Source: an uncultured Nocardioidaceae bacterium
GTDB taxonomy: Bacteria; Actinomycetota; Actinomycetes; Propionibacteriales; Nocardioidaceae
Direction: 5' to 3'
Length of the DNA: 64,000 nucleotides
NCBI GenBank assembly: GCA_902805845.1
Contig: CADCUI010000002.1
Location: 62,001 to 126,000 of the forward strand
The translations under genes were made by a program, and so were the position numbers. Numbering within the stretch: position 1 is the stretch's first letter; every line of letters starts with the position of its first letter. Below the pieces are notes generated by a model. It was not told the origin of the DNA, did not search any database, and was given only the letters and a program-made list of their open reading frames with translations. Shown piece after piece: positions 7,934 to 17,445 of this stretch.

Positions 7934-8347
7934 TCAGGCGTTCTTGGTCTCGGCGAAGATTGCGGCGATCTCGTCGATCTTCGCGATCAGCTGGTCGGCG
8001 ACGTCGGCGTCCATCGACCCCTTGGCGCCGCCACCACCGGCCAGCTTGGTGGCCTCGTTGATGAGCGAGTGCAGGTGGGGATACTTCTCGAAGTGCGGCT
8101 GCTTGAAGTAGTCGGTCCACAGCACGCACAGGTGGTGCTTGACCAGCTGCGCCCGCTCCTCCTTGATGAGGATGGCCCGGGTCCGGAAGTCGGGGTCGGG
8201 ATTGTCCGCCACCTTGCCGATGATCATCCTGATCGACTCGGCCTCGAAGCGGGCCTGCGACGGGTCGTACACGCCGCACGGCAGGTCACAGTGGGCGTGG
8301 ACGTCGAGGGTCGGAGCGGTGACAAGGGACAGGAGTCGCGAGAACAT
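7934..8347 (-). CDS. sodN: nickel superoxide dismutase precursor
   Basis: A 137-residue Ni-SOD. The nickel hook HCDLPCGVY begins at His19, so an 18-residue propeptide must be removed (after ...LDVHA) to expose the His1 amino group that ligates nickel. The rest is the four-helix bundle typical of the family (RFEAESIRMIIGKVADN, HHLCVLWTDYFKQPHFEKYP). The ATG is preceded by GAAAGGAC. The gene is divergent from its processing protease sodX, with about 140 bases between the starts. In Streptomyces Ni-SOD is nickel-induced; I could not identify a Nur site here. Confidence 0.96.
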   Translation of the reverse strand: MFSRLLSLVTAPTLDVHAHCDLPCGVYDPSQARFEAESIRMIIGKVADNPDPDFRTRAILIKEERAQLVKHHLCVLWTDYFKQPHFEKYPHLHSLINEATKLAGGGGAKGSMDADVADQLIAKIDEIAAIFAETKNA

Positions 8348-8485
8348 CCGAGGTCCTTTCTCGTGCAGGTCGGAGACGCGCCCGGTCGGCTGACCGGTCG
8401 AAGCCTGGCTGCGACACTACCCCCGTGGCCTCGACGCCGGAAAACCGGCCCGGGGGCTCGGGTCCGGGCGCGGAAGGGTTGCGAC

Positions 8486-8821
8486 ATGCGGGTGGGGCTG
8501 GGCGTCGTGCATGGTCGGTCGATGGAGCCGACGCTGTACGACGGCGACCGGCTGCTGCTGCTGCACGGCGTCCGGCCGCGGATCGGGCGGCTGGCCGTCG
8601 TACGGCTGCCCGACGGCGTGGTCGCGGTGAAGCGCGTCGTACGCCGGGAGGCCGACGGCTGGTGGGTCGAGCGCGACAACCCTGCGGTGGGGGTCGACTC
8701 GTGGTCAGTCGGCGCCCTCCCCGACCAGGCCGTCGTGGCCAGGGTGGTGGGACTGGTGTGGCCACCCGGCGGGCGCGGCCGCCGACTGCTGGGTGCCCGC
8801 GGACCCCGCCACACGCGCTGA
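8486..8821 (+). CDS. sodX: Ni-SOD maturation protease SodX (S26 family)
   Basis: A 111-residue signal-peptidase-like protease that trims the SodN propeptide. The catalytic Ser lies in HGRSMEPTLYDGD and the Lys in VVAVKRVVRRE, the S26 Ser/Lys dyad. No transmembrane anchor is present, consistent with a cytoplasmic maturase. The ATG at 8486 has GGAAGG upstream at good distance. It is divergent from sodN. Repeat array C starts right after the stop codon. Confidence 0.92.
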   Translation: MRVGLGVVHGRSMEPTLYDGDRLLLLHGVRPRIGRLAVVRLPDGVVAVKRVVRREADGWWVERDNPAVGVDSWSVGALPDQAVVARVVGLVWPPGGRGRRLLGARGPRHTR

Positions 8822-8822
8822 C

Positions 8823-8880
8823 CCGCCCACGATGTCTGGCCGAGCCGCCCACGATGTCTGGCCGAGCCGCCCTCGATGCA
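8823..8880. repeat. 22-bp repeat array C, two full and two partial copies
   Basis: Full units start at 8830 and 8852, with partial units on each side. The unit core is CGATGTCTGGCCGAGCCGCC, the reverse complement of the form seen in arrays B, D and E. The array begins one base after the sodX stop and ends about 20 bases before the oxidoreductase start. Confidence 0.9.
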
Positions 8881-8901
8881 GGGCTGGATAGGGTCCGGGG
8901 C

Positions 8902-9870
8902 ATGTTCGCCGTCTCTGCCTCGTCGTTCTCCTCCGAAGACCCGCTGTCGGGGCTGACGCTCGGGGAGCGTCCGGAACCGGAGGTGCCCGACGGGTGGACG
9001 ACGGTGACGGTCAAGGCGACCGCCCTCAACCACCACGACCTCTGGTCGTTGCGCGGCGTGGGGCTGAGGGAGGAGCAGCTGCCGATGATCCTCGGCTGCG
9101 ACGCGGCCGGGTACGACGAGGAGGGCAACGAGGTCGTCGTGCACGCCGTGGTCTCCGATCCCGGGTGGAGTGGTGACGAGACGCTGGACCCGAAGCGCTC
9201 GCTGTTGAGCGAGCGTCACCAGGGCACGTTCGCCGAGACGGTGGCCGTCCCGCGTCGCAGCCTGGTGCCCAAGCCGCCCACGTTGTCGTTCGAGGAGGCC
9301 GCCTGCCTGCCGACCGCCTGGCTCACGGCGTACCGCATGCTCTTCACCCGGGGCGGGCTCAAGGCCGGCGACTCGGTTCTCGTCCAAGGAGCCGGCGGCG
9401 GCGTCGCGACCGCGCTCATCTCCCTGGCCCGAGCAGGGGGGCTCCGCGTGTGGGCGACGAGCCGCGACGAGGCAAAGCGTCGCCGCGCACTCGAGCTCGG
9501 CGCCCACGAGGTCTTCGACACCAACACCCGGCTGCCGGGCAAGGTCGACGCGGTCATGGAGACGGTCGGGCGCGCCACCTGGTCGCACTCGATCCGCGCG
9601 TTGCGGCCAGGCGGCGCCGTGGTCATCAGCGGTACGACGAGCGGGCCGAAGCTGGACGATGCGGAGCTGACGCGCATCTTCTTCCTGCAGCTGCGCGTCG
9701 TGGGCTCCACCATGGGCACCCGTGCTGAGCTGGCGGCGCTGGTCCAGATGCTCGACGCCACCGGTGTGCGCCCGTTGATCGACCGGACGCTTCCGTTGAC
9801 GGAGGCGGGCGAGGGTTTCGCGGCGATGGAGAAGGGCGCCGTGTTCGGCAAGGTCGTCTTCACGTGCTGA
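8902..9870 (+). CDS. zinc-type alcohol dehydrogenase / quinone oxidoreductase family protein
   Basis: A 322-residue medium-chain dehydrogenase/reductase. The N-terminal GroES-like half has the ALNHHDLW and GCDAAGYDEEG motifs. The Rossmann half has the nucleotide loop LVQGAGGGVATALISLA, then MGTRAELAALVQML near the end. The structural-zinc Cys cluster is absent, and the form resembles the acryloyl-CoA/crotonyl-type or zeta-crystallin-like oxidoreductases. The substrate is unknown. The ATG at 8902 lies just after repeat array C. Confidence 0.85.
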   Translation: MFAVSASSFSSEDPLSGLTLGERPEPEVPDGWTTVTVKATALNHHDLWSLRGVGLREEQLPMILGCDAAGYDEEGNEVVVHAVVSDPGWSGDETLDPKRSLLSERHQGTFAETVAVPRRSLVPKPPTLSFEEAACLPTAWLTAYRMLFTRGGLKAGDSVLVQGAGGGVATALISLARAGGLRVWATSRDEAKRRRALELGAHEVFDTNTRLPGKVDAVMETVGRATWSHSIRALRPGGAVVISGTTSGPKLDDAELTRIFFLQLRVVGSTMGTRAELAALVQMLDATGVRPLIDRTLPLTEAGEGFAAMEKGAVFGKVVFTC

Positions 9871-9898
9871 GCCGTCATCGCGATGCGGGTCCCACGGC

Positions 9899-10234
9899 GT
9901 GACGCACTGGCAGAACCGACTCGCGGCCGACCGTGACACGACCCTCGAGAGGCTTGCGCGGCTTCGGCTGGACTTCGGCGGCATCGTGGAGGCCTCGCGG
10001 GACTCCAACGCCGACGACGAGCACGACCCCGAAGGCGCGACCATCGCGTTCGAGCGCTCCCAGGTCGGTGCGCTGGTCGAGCAGGTCGAACGCCACCTGG
10101 CCGAGATCGACGCCGCTCTCGTCCGGGTGCGGACCGGCGCCTATGGCCGCTGTGAGTCGTGCGGCCGGCAGATCGCGTCGGAGCGGCTCGAGGCCCGTCC
10201 GGTGGCCCGGACCTGCGTGACCTGCGCCGGCTGA
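9899..10234 (+). CDS. TraR/DksA-type C4 zinc-finger protein
   Basis: A 111-residue protein with a long helical N-terminal part (two helices, about residues 5-75) and a C-terminal four-Cys zinc finger: CESCG at about 83 and CVTC at about 105. This is the DksA/TraR layout, in which the coiled coil enters the secondary channel of RNA polymerase. Actinobacterial members are often RbpA/CarD-independent regulators of unknown target. The start is GTG at 9899, 28 bases after the oxidoreductase, so co-transcription is likely. Confidence 0.85.
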   Translation: MTHWQNRLAADRDTTLERLARLRLDFGGIVEASRDSNADDEHDPEGATIAFERSQVGALVEQVERHLAEIDAALVRVRTGAYGRCESCGRQIASERLEARPVARTCVTCAG

Positions 10235-10241
10235 GTTCCGG

Positions 10242-10302
10242 CATCGAGGGCGGGTCGGCCAGACATCGAGGGCGGGTCGGCCAGACATGAGGGGCGGGTC
10301 GG
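10242..10302. repeat. 22-bp repeat array D, about 2.8 copies
   Basis: Units start at 10242, 10264 and 10286. The core is GGGCGGGTCGGCCAGACATC on the plus strand. It fills the whole gap between the stops of the convergent TraR-like and DUF6104 genes. Confidence 0.9.
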
Positions 10303-10482
10303 CTACTCCTCGTCGGGGTCGTCGAGCCGGGCCAGCCAGGTGGCCAGCCGCTCGACGGGCACCTCGAAGTCGGGGTGCAGGTCCACGAACTCCTGCAGCC
10401 GGTCGGCGAGCCAGGCGACGCTGACGTCCTCCTCGCCGCGCCGCTGCAGCAGCTCCTCGATACCGCGGTCGGTGAAGTACAC
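10303..10482 (-). CDS. DUF6104 family protein (59 residues)
   Basis: A 59-residue acidic protein, starting from GTG, that reads YFTDRGIEELLQRRGEED near the front and FEVPVERLATWLARLDD near the end. This matches the actinobacterial DUF6104 family, of unknown function, which is often found behind kgd. It starts 11 bases after the kgd stop on the same strand, so it is almost certainly co-transcribed. There is no membrane segment or metal motif. It falls below common ORF length cut-offs. Confidence 0.8.
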   Translation of the reverse strand: MYFTDRGIEELLQRRGEEDVSVAWLADRLQEFVDLHPDFEVPVERLATWLARLDDPDEE

Positions 10483-10492
10483 GACGTACCGA

Positions 10493-13400
10493 TCAGTCGC
10501 CGAAGGCCTGCTCCAGCAGCTCCTGCTGCTCGGACTTGTGACGGCTGGCCTGACCGACCGCGGGCGAGGTCGACGCCGCGCGCGACACCCGCTTCAGCGG
10601 CACCGACAGCTCCGGTGCCAGGTTCAGCGCCATGTGCGGCCAGGGACCCATGTTCGCCGGCTCGTCCTGGACCCATCGCGCCTCGCGCAGGTTCGGGTAC
10701 CTGCCCAGCTCGGCCTCGAGCTGCTCCACCGGCCGCGGGTAGAGCTGCTCGAGCCTCACGATCGCCGTCCTCGGCGAGTCCCCCTCACGCTTCGTGCGCT
10801 CCACCACGAGGTCCCAGGTGATCCGGCCCGAGCACAGCAGCACCTTCTCGACCGCGGCCGGGTCCACCACGTCGTCGCCGATGACCGGCCGGCACGTCCC
10901 GTTGACGAAGTCCTCGGGCTGCGAGGCGGCCTCCTTGCGCTTCAGCATCGACTTGGGCGTGAAGACCACCAGCGGGCGGTGCTTCTCGCTGAGCGAGTGG
11001 TTGCGCAGGATGTGGAAGTAGCTGGCCGGCGTCGACGGCTGTGCCACCACGAACGCCTGGTCCGCGGCCATCGTCAGGAAGCGCTCGATGCGCGCCGACG
11101 AGTGGTCGGGTCCCTGGCCCTCGTACCCGTGCGGCAGCAGGAGCACCACCCCGGACTGCTGCCCCCACTTGGTCTCACCGGCGGTGATGTACTCGTCGAT
11201 GATCGTCTGGGCGCCGTTGATGAAGTCGCCGAACTGCGCCTCCCAGAGCACCAGGGCCTCCGGCCGGGCCACGGAGTAGCCGTACTCGAAACCCAGCGCG
11301 GCGTACTCCGAGAGCAGCGAGTCGTAGGCGAAGAACCGGCCCTGGTCCTCGCTGAGGTTCGCCAGCGGCGTCCACTCGTCGCCGTTGTTGCGGTCGATGA
11401 TCGTCGCGAAGCGCTGCACGAAGGTGCCGCGCCGCGAGTCCTGACCGGCAAGCCGCACCGGGCGGCCCTCCAGCAGCAACGAGGCGAACGCCAGGATCTC
11501 GCCGGTGCCCCAGTCGATGGGACCGTCGGTGATGGCTGCCGCCCGCCGCTGCAGCTGGGGGAGCACCTTGGGGTGGACGGTGAACCCGGGCGGGGTGTTC
11601 ACGTGCGCGTCCGCCACCCGCTTGAGGACCTCCCGGGACACCGCGGTGGTCGCCTTCGGCTCGGTCGGCTTGTCGGGGTAGACCGGCACGGTCGTCCACT
11701 CGCTCGGGTCCGCCTCGCTCTCGCGCACCTCCCGGAACACCCGCTCCAGCTGCTGCTGGTAGTCGCGCAGCACCTGCTCGGCCTCCTCGATCGTGATGTC
11801 TCCACGACCGATGAGCGACTCCGTGTAGAGCTTGCGCACCGAGCGCTTCTGCTCGATGAGGTCGTACATGAGCGGCTGGGTGTACGACGGGTCGTCGCCC
11901 TCGTTGTGGCCGCGCCGCCGGTAGCACACCAGGTCGATGACGACGTCCTTGTTGAACGACTGCCGGTACTCGAACGCCAGCCGCGCCACCCGGATGCACG
12001 CCTCCGGGTCGTCGCCGTTCACGTGGAAGATCGGCGCCTGGACCATGCGCGCGACGTCGGTGCTGTAGAGGGAGGAGCGCGACTGCGACGGTGACGTGGT
12101 GAACCCGACCTGGTTGTTGACGACCACGTGGATCGTGCCACCGGTCCGGTAGCCCCGCAGCTGCGAGAGGTTCAGGGTCTCGGCCACCACGCCCTGCCCA
12201 GCGAAGGCGGCGTCGCCGTGCACGAGCAGGGGCAGCACCGGGAACTCCGCCCCCCGGTCGAGGACGTCCTGCTTGGCGCGCGCGATGCCCTCGAGCACCG
12301 GGTCGACCGTCTCGAGGTGCGACGGGTTCGCCGCGACCGACACGTCGACCGTCGCGCCGGAGCCGGAGGTGAAGCAGCCGTCGGCACCGAGGTGGTACTT
12401 GACGTCACCGGATCCCTGCACGGTGCGCGGGTCGAGGTTGCCCTCGAACTCGCGGAAGATCTGGCTGTAGGACTTGCCGACGATGTTGGCCAGCACGTTC
12501 AGGCGGCCGCGGTGGGCCATCCCGATGCACACCTCGGCCAGCCCGGCCCCGGCGGCCGAGTCGCAGATCTCGTCGAGCAGGGGGATCGTCGTCTCCCCGC
12601 CCTCGAGGCTGAACCGCTTCTGGCCGACGAACTTGGTCTGCAGGAACGTCTCGAACGCCTCGGCCTGGTTGAGCTTCATGAGGATGCGCAGCTGCTCCTC
12701 GCGTGGCGGCTTCTGGTGCGGCTGCTCCACCCGCTGCTGGATCCAGCGACGCTGCTCGGGGTCCTGGATGTGCATGTACTCGATGCCGATGGTGCGGCAG
12801 TACGAGTCACGCAGGATGCCCAGGATGCCGCGCAGCTTCATGAACTTGGGATCGCCGCCGAAGGAGCCGGTGGCGAACTCCCGGTCGAGGTCCCACAGCG
12901 TCAGCCCGTGCGACTCGATCTCCAGATCGGGGTGGCTGCGCTGCTGGTACTCCAGCGGGTCGGTGTCGGCCATCATGTGGCCGCGCACCCGGTAGGCGTG
13001 GATCAGCTCCAGGACCCGTGCCTGCTTGCTGATGTCCTCGTCGTGGGTGGTCGAGATGTCCTTGGCCCAGCGGATCGGCTCGTAGGGGATCCGAAGCGAA
13101 CGGAAGATCTCGTCGTAGAAGCCCTCCTCACCGAGCAGCAGGCCGTGCAGGCGCCTGAGGAACTCACCGGACTGCGCTCCCTGGATGACCCGGTGGTCGT
13201 ACGTCGAGGTGAGCGTCATGATCTTGCTGACCGCGTTGCGGGTGAGCGTCTCCTCCGAGGCGCCCTGGTACTCCGGGGGGTACTCCATCGAGCCGACCCC
13301 GACGATGCAGCCCTGGCCCCGCATGAGCCGTGGCACGGAGTGGTTGGTGCCGATGGTGCCGGGGTTCGTCAGGCTGACGGTCGTGCCCTGGAAGTCCGAG

Positions 13401-14311
13401 ACCTCGAGCTTGCCGGCGCGGGCCTTGCGGATGAGCTCCTCGTAGGCGGTCCAGAACGCGGCGAAGTCCATGCCCTCGGCGGCCTTGATCGACGGCACCA
13501 GCAGCTGGCGGGTGCCGTCGGGCTTCTGCTGGTCGATCGCGAGCCCGAGGTTGATGTGCGCCGGCTGGATCAGCGTCGGCTTGCCGTCGACGACGTCGTA
13601 GCCGTTGTTCATCTCCGGCAGGTCGCGCACTGCCTTGACGAGCGCGAATCCGATGAGGTGGGTGAACGACACCTTCCCGCCGCGGGCTCGCGCGAGGTGG
13701 TTGTTGATGACGATCCGGTTGTCCCACAAGAGCTTGACAGGAACCGAGCGCACGCTTGTGGCGGTGGGGACGGCCAGGCTGGCGTCCATGTTCTGCGCGG
13801 TGCGCATGGGCGCCCCGCGCAGGGGCGTGAGCGAGGGCTCGTCGCGCGCCTCGGTGGGCACCGGCGGCTCCTGCTCCTTGGGCACCTTCACCGGCGCCGG
13901 CTTCTCGGCCGGCTTGGCCGCCTGCTTGTCGGCCGCCTTCTCGCTCGGCTTGGCCGCCGGCTCGGCCGACTTCTGGACGGGAGCAGGAGCCGCCTTCTTC
14001 GTGGGCTGCTTCGCCTCCTGCCTGACCGGCTCCTCGGGGGCCTTCGGCTCCGCCGACCTCTGCGCCGGGTCAGCCGTCCCGGACGCCTTGGACGCCTCGG
14101 ACGCCTTGGACGCGGGCTGCGCCCCGTTGCCGTCGGACCCCGCGGCACGGTCGCGGAAGAACTCCCACCACGACCGCTCGACACTGTCGGGGTCGCGCTG
14201 GTAGCGCTCGTACATCTCCTCGACGAGCCACTCGTTCGCTCCGAAGTCGGCCAGATCCGGTTGGGTCTCTGACCGCATGCTGACCTTGTCGTCCTTCACA
14301 GGATCGGCCAC
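10493..14311 (-). CDS. kgd: multifunctional 2-oxoglutarate dehydrogenase E1/E2o-like protein (Kgd/OdhA)
   Basis: A 1272-residue actinobacterial fusion protein of the TCA cycle. Residues 1-50 form the flexible N-terminal segment ([20 protein letters not shown]). They are followed by about 110 residues of Ala/Lys/Pro-rich linker and an E2-type acyltransferase domain (about 180-400) with the catalytic [13 protein letters not shown]. The rest is the ThDP-dependent E1 domain ([47 protein letters not shown]). It decarboxylates 2-oxoglutarate and, with separate E2/E3 subunits, makes succinyl-CoA. Two starts are possible: GTG at 14311, or ATG at 14278 giving MRSETQPD. The DUF6104 gene follows closely. 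Confidence 0.96.
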   Translation of the reverse strand: MADPVKDDKVSMRSETQPDLADFGANEWLVEEMYERYQRDPDSVERSWWEFFRDRAAGSDGNGAQPASKASEASKASGTADPAQRSAEPKAPEEPVRQEAKQPTKKAAPAPVQKSAEPAAKPSEKAADKQAAKPAEKPAPVKVPKEQEPPVPTEARDEPSLTPLRGAPMRTAQNMDASLAVPTATSVRSVPVKLLWDNRIVINNHLARARGGKVSFTHLIGFALVKAVRDLPEMNNGYDVVDGKPTLIQPAHINLGLAIDQQKPDGTRQLLVPSIKAAEGMDFAAFWTAYEELIRKARAGKLEVSDFQGTTVSLTNPGTIGTNHSVPRLMRGQGCIVGVGSMEYPPEYQGASEETLTRNAVSKIMTLTSTYDHRVIQGAQSGEFLRRLHGLLLGEEGFYDEIFRSLRIPYEPIRWAKDISTTHDEDISKQARVLELIHAYRVRGHMMADTDPLEYQQRSHPDLEIESHGLTLWDLDREFATGSFGGDPKFMKLRGILGILRDSYCRTIGIEYMHIQDPEQRRWIQQRVEQPHQKPPREEQLRILMKLNQAEAFETFLQTKFVGQKRFSLEGGETTIPLLDEICDSAAGAGLAEVCIGMAHRGRLNVLANIVGKSYSQIFREFEGNLDPRTVQGSGDVKYHLGADGCFTSGSGATVDVSVAANPSHLETVDPVLEGIARAKQDVLDRGAEFPVLPLLVHGDAAFAGQGVVAETLNLSQLRGYRTGGTIHVVVNNQVGFTTSPSQSRSSLYSTDVARMVQAPIFHVNGDDPEACIRVARLAFEYRQSFNKDVVIDLVCYRRRGHNEGDDPSYTQPLMYDLIEQKRSVRKLYTESLIGRGDITIEEAEQVLRDYQQQLERVFREVRESEADPSEWTTVPVYPDKPTEPKATTAVSREVLKRVADAHVNTPPGFTVHPKVLPQLQRRAAAITDGPIDWGTGEILAFASLLLEGRPVRLAGQDSRRGTFVQRFATIIDRNNGDEWTPLANLSEDQGRFFAYDSLLSEYAALGFEYGYSVARPEALVLWEAQFGDFINGAQTIIDEYITAGETKWGQQSGVVLLLPHGYEGQGPDHSSARIERFLTMAADQAFVVAQPSTPASYFHILRNHSLSEKHRPLVVFTPKSMLKRKEAASQPEDFVNGTCRPVIGDDVVDPAAVEKVLLCSGRITWDLVVERTKREGDSPRTAIVRLEQLYPRPVEQLEAELGRYPNLREARWVQDEPANMGPWPHMALNLAPELSVPLKRVSRAASTSPAVGQASRHKSEQQELLEQAFGD

Positions 14312-14487
14312 GTCTGAGCTCGCCTCTTCCGCTGCGGGTAGATCTCGGCAGGGTGCCCTCCCAGGCTAGTCCTTCGGCCATGACGACGCAGGCAGAGGTT
14401 GCCCGGCCCTCCGGTGTCGCCGCGAAAGCCGGCCGGCGGTACGGCGTGGGGCTGCGCGGCGCTCGCCGGGTGCGTCAGGATGCGGAC

Positions 14488-15186
14488 GTGCACGCCGTCA
14501 CCGAGCGCCGATACGACGTACCGCGGACCAGGCGTCGTGTCGCGACGGCACTGTCCGCGGGGCTGGTCCTCATGATGGCGCTCTCCGGCTGCTTCTGGGG
14601 CGACTCCGGGCGCGACTCCGGCGGCGCCTCGGGGCGGGACGCCGGGGCCGGGATCGAGAACAGCGCCGCGGACGGCGGGCAACCCGTCCTTCCCGCTCTC
14701 GCGCTGCGGACCGGCGTCACCCGGGTGATCGGCGAGCTCGAGCCCGCTGCCCGGAAGCGGCTGGCCAGGACGGTCGACGCGCTCGTCGGGCGCTACCTGA
14801 AGGTGGCGTTCCTCGACCCACGGTCCCGGTCGGACACCTCGGACGAGGCCGCCACGAGCCGCTTCCCGGGGTTCACCCCGGGTGCTCGCGCCCAGGCGGT
14901 GGCGGACCGCCGCTTGCTCACCGCCGCGTCACTGCGCGACGCCGACCGGGTGACCCCGGTCCTCGCCACGGCGTACGTCTCCGTCGTCGCCCCGCAGGGC
15001 AAGCCGGTCGGCGCGACCGCTCGACTGGCGCTCGACCTTCGGGTGAGCGCGGACGAGGGGAACCGGCCGGTCAGGGTCCGGGTCCGAGGCCGGCTCCTGC
15101 TGACACCGACATCGCAGGGGTGGCGGATCTTCGGCTACGACCTGGCACAGTCCGGCGCCGGACCGGAAGGGCGGCGCTCCCGGTGA
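14488..15186 (+). CDS. putative secreted lipoprotein
   Basis: A 232-residue protein with a basic n-region (RRYDVPRTRRRV), a hydrophobic stretch and a lipobox (MALSGC), so Cys about 36 should be lipidated after signal peptidase II cleavage. The Gly/Asp/Ser-rich segment after it is a typical cell-wall spacer. The remaining domain (ITRVIGEL-like start to GWRIFGYDLAQSG) looks like an NTF2-like or Mce-associated fold, but I cannot assign it. The GTG at 14488 is the start that puts the basic residues just before the hydrophobic core. Its stop overlaps the GTG of the LCP gene, so the two form an operon. Confidence 0.75.
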   Translation: MHAVTERRYDVPRTRRRVATALSAGLVLMMALSGCFWGDSGRDSGGASGRDAGAGIENSAADGGQPVLPALALRTGVTRVIGELEPAARKRLARTVDALVGRYLKVAFLDPRSRSDTSDEAATSRFPGFTPGARAQAVADRRLLTAASLRDADRVTPVLATAYVSVVAPQGKPVGATARLALDLRVSADEGNRPVRVRVRGRLLLTPTSQGWRIFGYDLAQSGAGPEGRRSR

Positions 15187-16082
15187 GGGCCCGCGGTCGC
15201 CGGTTGTGCCTCCTTGCGCTGGTCCTGGCGCTGGCGGGGCTGCTGATGCCGGACGCCTCGTTGCGGACCCCACCGGCAGCGCTGGTGCGGGTCGACTCCG
15301 CCTCGGGCGTCGACCATCCTCGGGAGGTCCTGTGGGTGCTGGCACTCGGCTCGGATGCCCGGGAGGGCCAGCCGCCGCTCCGGTCCCGTGCCGACGCGAT
15401 CCAGCTCGTGGGGCTGAACCTGCGCACCGGCTCCGGGACGGTGATCGGCATCCCGCGGGACTCGTGGGTCGGCATTCCGGGCTTCGGGAGCGACCGGATC
15501 AACGCGGCGCTGGAGCTGGGCGGTCCCCAGCTGATGGCGGAGGCCGTCGCCGGGCTCGTGGGGATCCGCCCCGACTACGTCTTCGTCACGACCTTCACCG
15601 GCTTCAAGTCGCTGGTGACCAGCATCGGCGGGGTGACCGTCGACTCGCGGCTCGCCTTCACCGACGACAACATGGTGGGCAGCATCCGACAGGGCTGGAA
15701 CAAGCTGAACGGGCCGCAGGCGCTGTTCTTCGGTCGCGCTCGGCACTTCCTCCCCCGGGGAGACTTCGACCGCTCGGCGAACCAGCAGGAGCTGCTCCGG
15801 GCGATCCTGCGGAAGGTGCGCGCCCAGCAGGACCAGCCGGGGTTCATGGAGCGCGGGGTGCTCTCGGCGACCCGCAACCTCTACACCGACCTCTCACCGA
15901 CGGAGATCTACCGGCTCGCGCAGGGGGCCACCAGGGTCGACCCCGAGCGCTTCCATGGCTGTGTCGTCAACGGCTCCTACGGCTTCGTCAACGGCGCCAG
16001 CATCGTCTTCCCGAACCGGGAGCAGGCCCGGCGGATCGCGTCCGACGCCAGGGCGGACGCCGAGCTCGACGGCGGCTGCTGA
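15183..16082 (+). CDS. LCP (LytR-CpsA-Psr) family cell-wall polymer ligase
   Basis: A 299-residue protein with an N-terminal signal anchor (LCLLALVLALAGLLM) and an extracytoplasmic LCP domain. Family motifs are clear: LGSDAREGQPPLRSRADAI (the Asp/Arg metal-diphosphate site), IGIPRDSWVGIPG, KLNGPQALFFGRARH and the QQELLRAIL stretch. LCP enzymes transfer undecaprenyl-linked glycopolymers to peptidoglycan. The GTG at 15183 shares four bases with the stop of the lipoprotein gene. A single C-terminal Cys pair (GCVVNG and GGC) suggests a disulfide. Confidence 0.9.
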   Translation: MRARGRRLCLLALVLALAGLLMPDASLRTPPAALVRVDSASGVDHPREVLWVLALGSDAREGQPPLRSRADAIQLVGLNLRTGSGTVIGIPRDSWVGIPGFGSDRINAALELGGPQLMAEAVAGLVGIRPDYVFVTTFTGFKSLVTSIGGVTVDSRLAFTDDNMVGSIRQGWNKLNGPQALFFGRARHFLPRGDFDRSANQQELLRAILRKVRAQQDQPGFMERGVLSATRNLYTDLSPTEIYRLAQGATRVDPERFHGCVVNGSYGFVNGASIVFPNREQARRIASDARADAELDGGC

Positions 16083-16108
16083 CCGGGCGACCGCCGGTCT
16101 GCGGGCGG

Positions 16109-16180
16109 TGCCCCCGGTAGGATTCGAACCTACGCTCCCGCCTCCGGAGGGCGGTGCTCTATCCCCTGAGCTACGGGGGC
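16109..16180 (-). tRNA. tRNA-Arg (anticodon CCG)
   Basis: The minus strand folds into a full cloverleaf: acceptor GCCCCCG/CGGGGGC, D-arm GCTC AGGGGATA GAGC, anticodon stem CCGCC/GGCGG with loop CTCCGGA (anticodon CCG, reading CGG), and T-arm GTAGG TTCGAAT CCTAC. The discriminator base is A. The CCA end is not encoded. It lies between the convergent LCP gene and the NrtL gene, which derives from arginyl-tRNA synthetase. Confidence 0.97.
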
Positions 16181-16281
16181 CCAGTCGCTGGACCCGAGGG
16201 TCGATGCGCGCGGCACAGCGTACATGAACCGGATGCCGGTCAGCCCCGGCCGCCGTTCGCCTCCGCCCCTACAGTGAGGCA

Positions 16282-17379
16282 GTGACCCCGGCCGACCTCT
16301 GCGACGTCGTCGAGGGCACGATCGACGGTCTGGTCAGGCGTGACCGGCTCGTCCTCGCGGGGCCACGGCCGGCCGTTCGCGTGCGGCGATCCCGGCGTAC
16401 GACGGGCGGGGACTACGCCACCCCCGTCGCTCTGCAGCTGGCTGCTGGTGCCGGCCTGCCACCGTCCGGGGTCGCCCAGCTGGTCGCCGGCGAGCTGCTC
16501 CGCCACCCCGGCATCGCCGAGGCCCGGGTGGTGCCACCGGGCCTCGTCCACGTCACCCTGGCGCAGGCCGACGCCTCGGTCGCCACGGAGATCGTGGCGG
16601 CCGGAGACACCTACGGTCGCGCCCACCTCCCCGCCACCGCTCCCGGCTCCGCCGTCACCTCGTCGTTCGAGGTGGCGCCGTCGCCGGGGTCGGGGTCGGG
16701 CGCAGCCGACACGCGCCGCCGTCTCATCGACGACATCTCCGCCAGGCTGCGGGTGGCCACGGGCGGGGCGCCTCCCAGCCGCAGCACCGGCGACCCCGGA
16801 GCCGTTCGCCTGTCCGCCCCGTCCGGACCTGTCGACCTCGCTCACGTGGTGGCGGCCGCAGGTGTGGAGGCAGTGGGGTACGAGCTCCTGCGGTACCCGT
16901 ACCGCTCCGTCCTCACCCTCGACGTTGTGGCGCTCACCCGTTGCTCGGTCGAGAGCCCCTTCTATTCCGTCCGCTACGCGCATGCCCGTGCGGTGGCCCT
17001 GCTCCGCAATGCCGCCGACCTGGGCGTCGACGCCGCCATCGACCCCGCCATCGACGACGACGACGACGCCGCCGACGACCAGGGCCGCGTGCCCCGCGGC
17101 CTCCCTACGGGAGGTGCGGCACTGCTCCGCGAGCTGACTGCCTTCCCGCTGGCGGTGACCTCTGCCGCCGAGCGGCGGGAGCCGTACCGGCTGGCGCGCC
17201 ACCTCGAGGCCACCGCCGAGGTCTTCCACAGGTTCACCGTCGCGGCGCTGACGCTGCCCCGAGGAGACGACGGGCCGGGGGACACCTACCGGGCGGCGAT
17301 GCTGCTGACCGCGGCGACCCGGGTCGTGCTGGCCAACGGCCTGGACCTGCTGGGCCTCCGCGCCCCCAACCGGCTCTGA
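16282..17379 (+). CDS. nrtL: ArgS-related anticodon-binding protein without catalytic domain (NrtL type)
   Basis: A 365-residue relative of arginyl-tRNA synthetase. The N-terminal ~100 residues match the ArgRS Add1 domain (PVALQLAAGAGLPPSGVAQL; VVPPGLVHVTLA). The C-terminal part (about 225-365) matches the DALR anticodon-binding domain (YSVRYAHARAVALLRNA; VVLANGLDLLGLRAPNRL). The central Rossmann domain with HIGH and KMSKS is missing, so it cannot aminoacylate. The position directly before lysA is where true argS sits in mycobacteria. It may bind tRNA-Arg; the function is unknown. An Asp run (residues 257-263) interrupts the DALR domain. GTG start. Confidence 0.85.
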   Translation: MTPADLCDVVEGTIDGLVRRDRLVLAGPRPAVRVRRSRRTTGGDYATPVALQLAAGAGLPPSGVAQLVAGELLRHPGIAEARVVPPGLVHVTLAQADASVATEIVAAGDTYGRAHLPATAPGSAVTSSFEVAPSPGSGSGAADTRRRLIDDISARLRVATGGAPPSRSTGDPGAVRLSAPSGPVDLAHVVAAAGVEAVGYELLRYPYRSVLTLDVVALTRCSVESPFYSVRYAHARAVALLRNAADLGVDAAIDPAIDDDDDAADDQGRVPRGLPTGGAALLRELTAFPLAVTSAAERREPYRLARHLEATAEVFHRFTVAALTLPRGDDGPGDTYRAAMLLTAATRVVLANGLDLLGLRAPNRL

Positions 17380-17445
17380 CCGGGCCGGCGCCCCTGACTG
17401 CTGACCGACCGACAGCCACCGCCAAGGACCACAGAGGACCTCCGA

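Noticed and set aside
8224-10044. Minus-strand open frame of about 606 codons over sodX and the oxidoreductase
   Set aside because: It overlaps three real genes, includes repeat array C, and shows no family motif.
12128-14272. Long plus-strand open frame of about 714 codons opposite kgd
   Set aside because: It is fully antisense to a gene with clear domains; long antisense frames arise from codon bias in GC-rich DNA, and its composition (Leu/Arg/Val/His-rich, no motif) is not protein-like.
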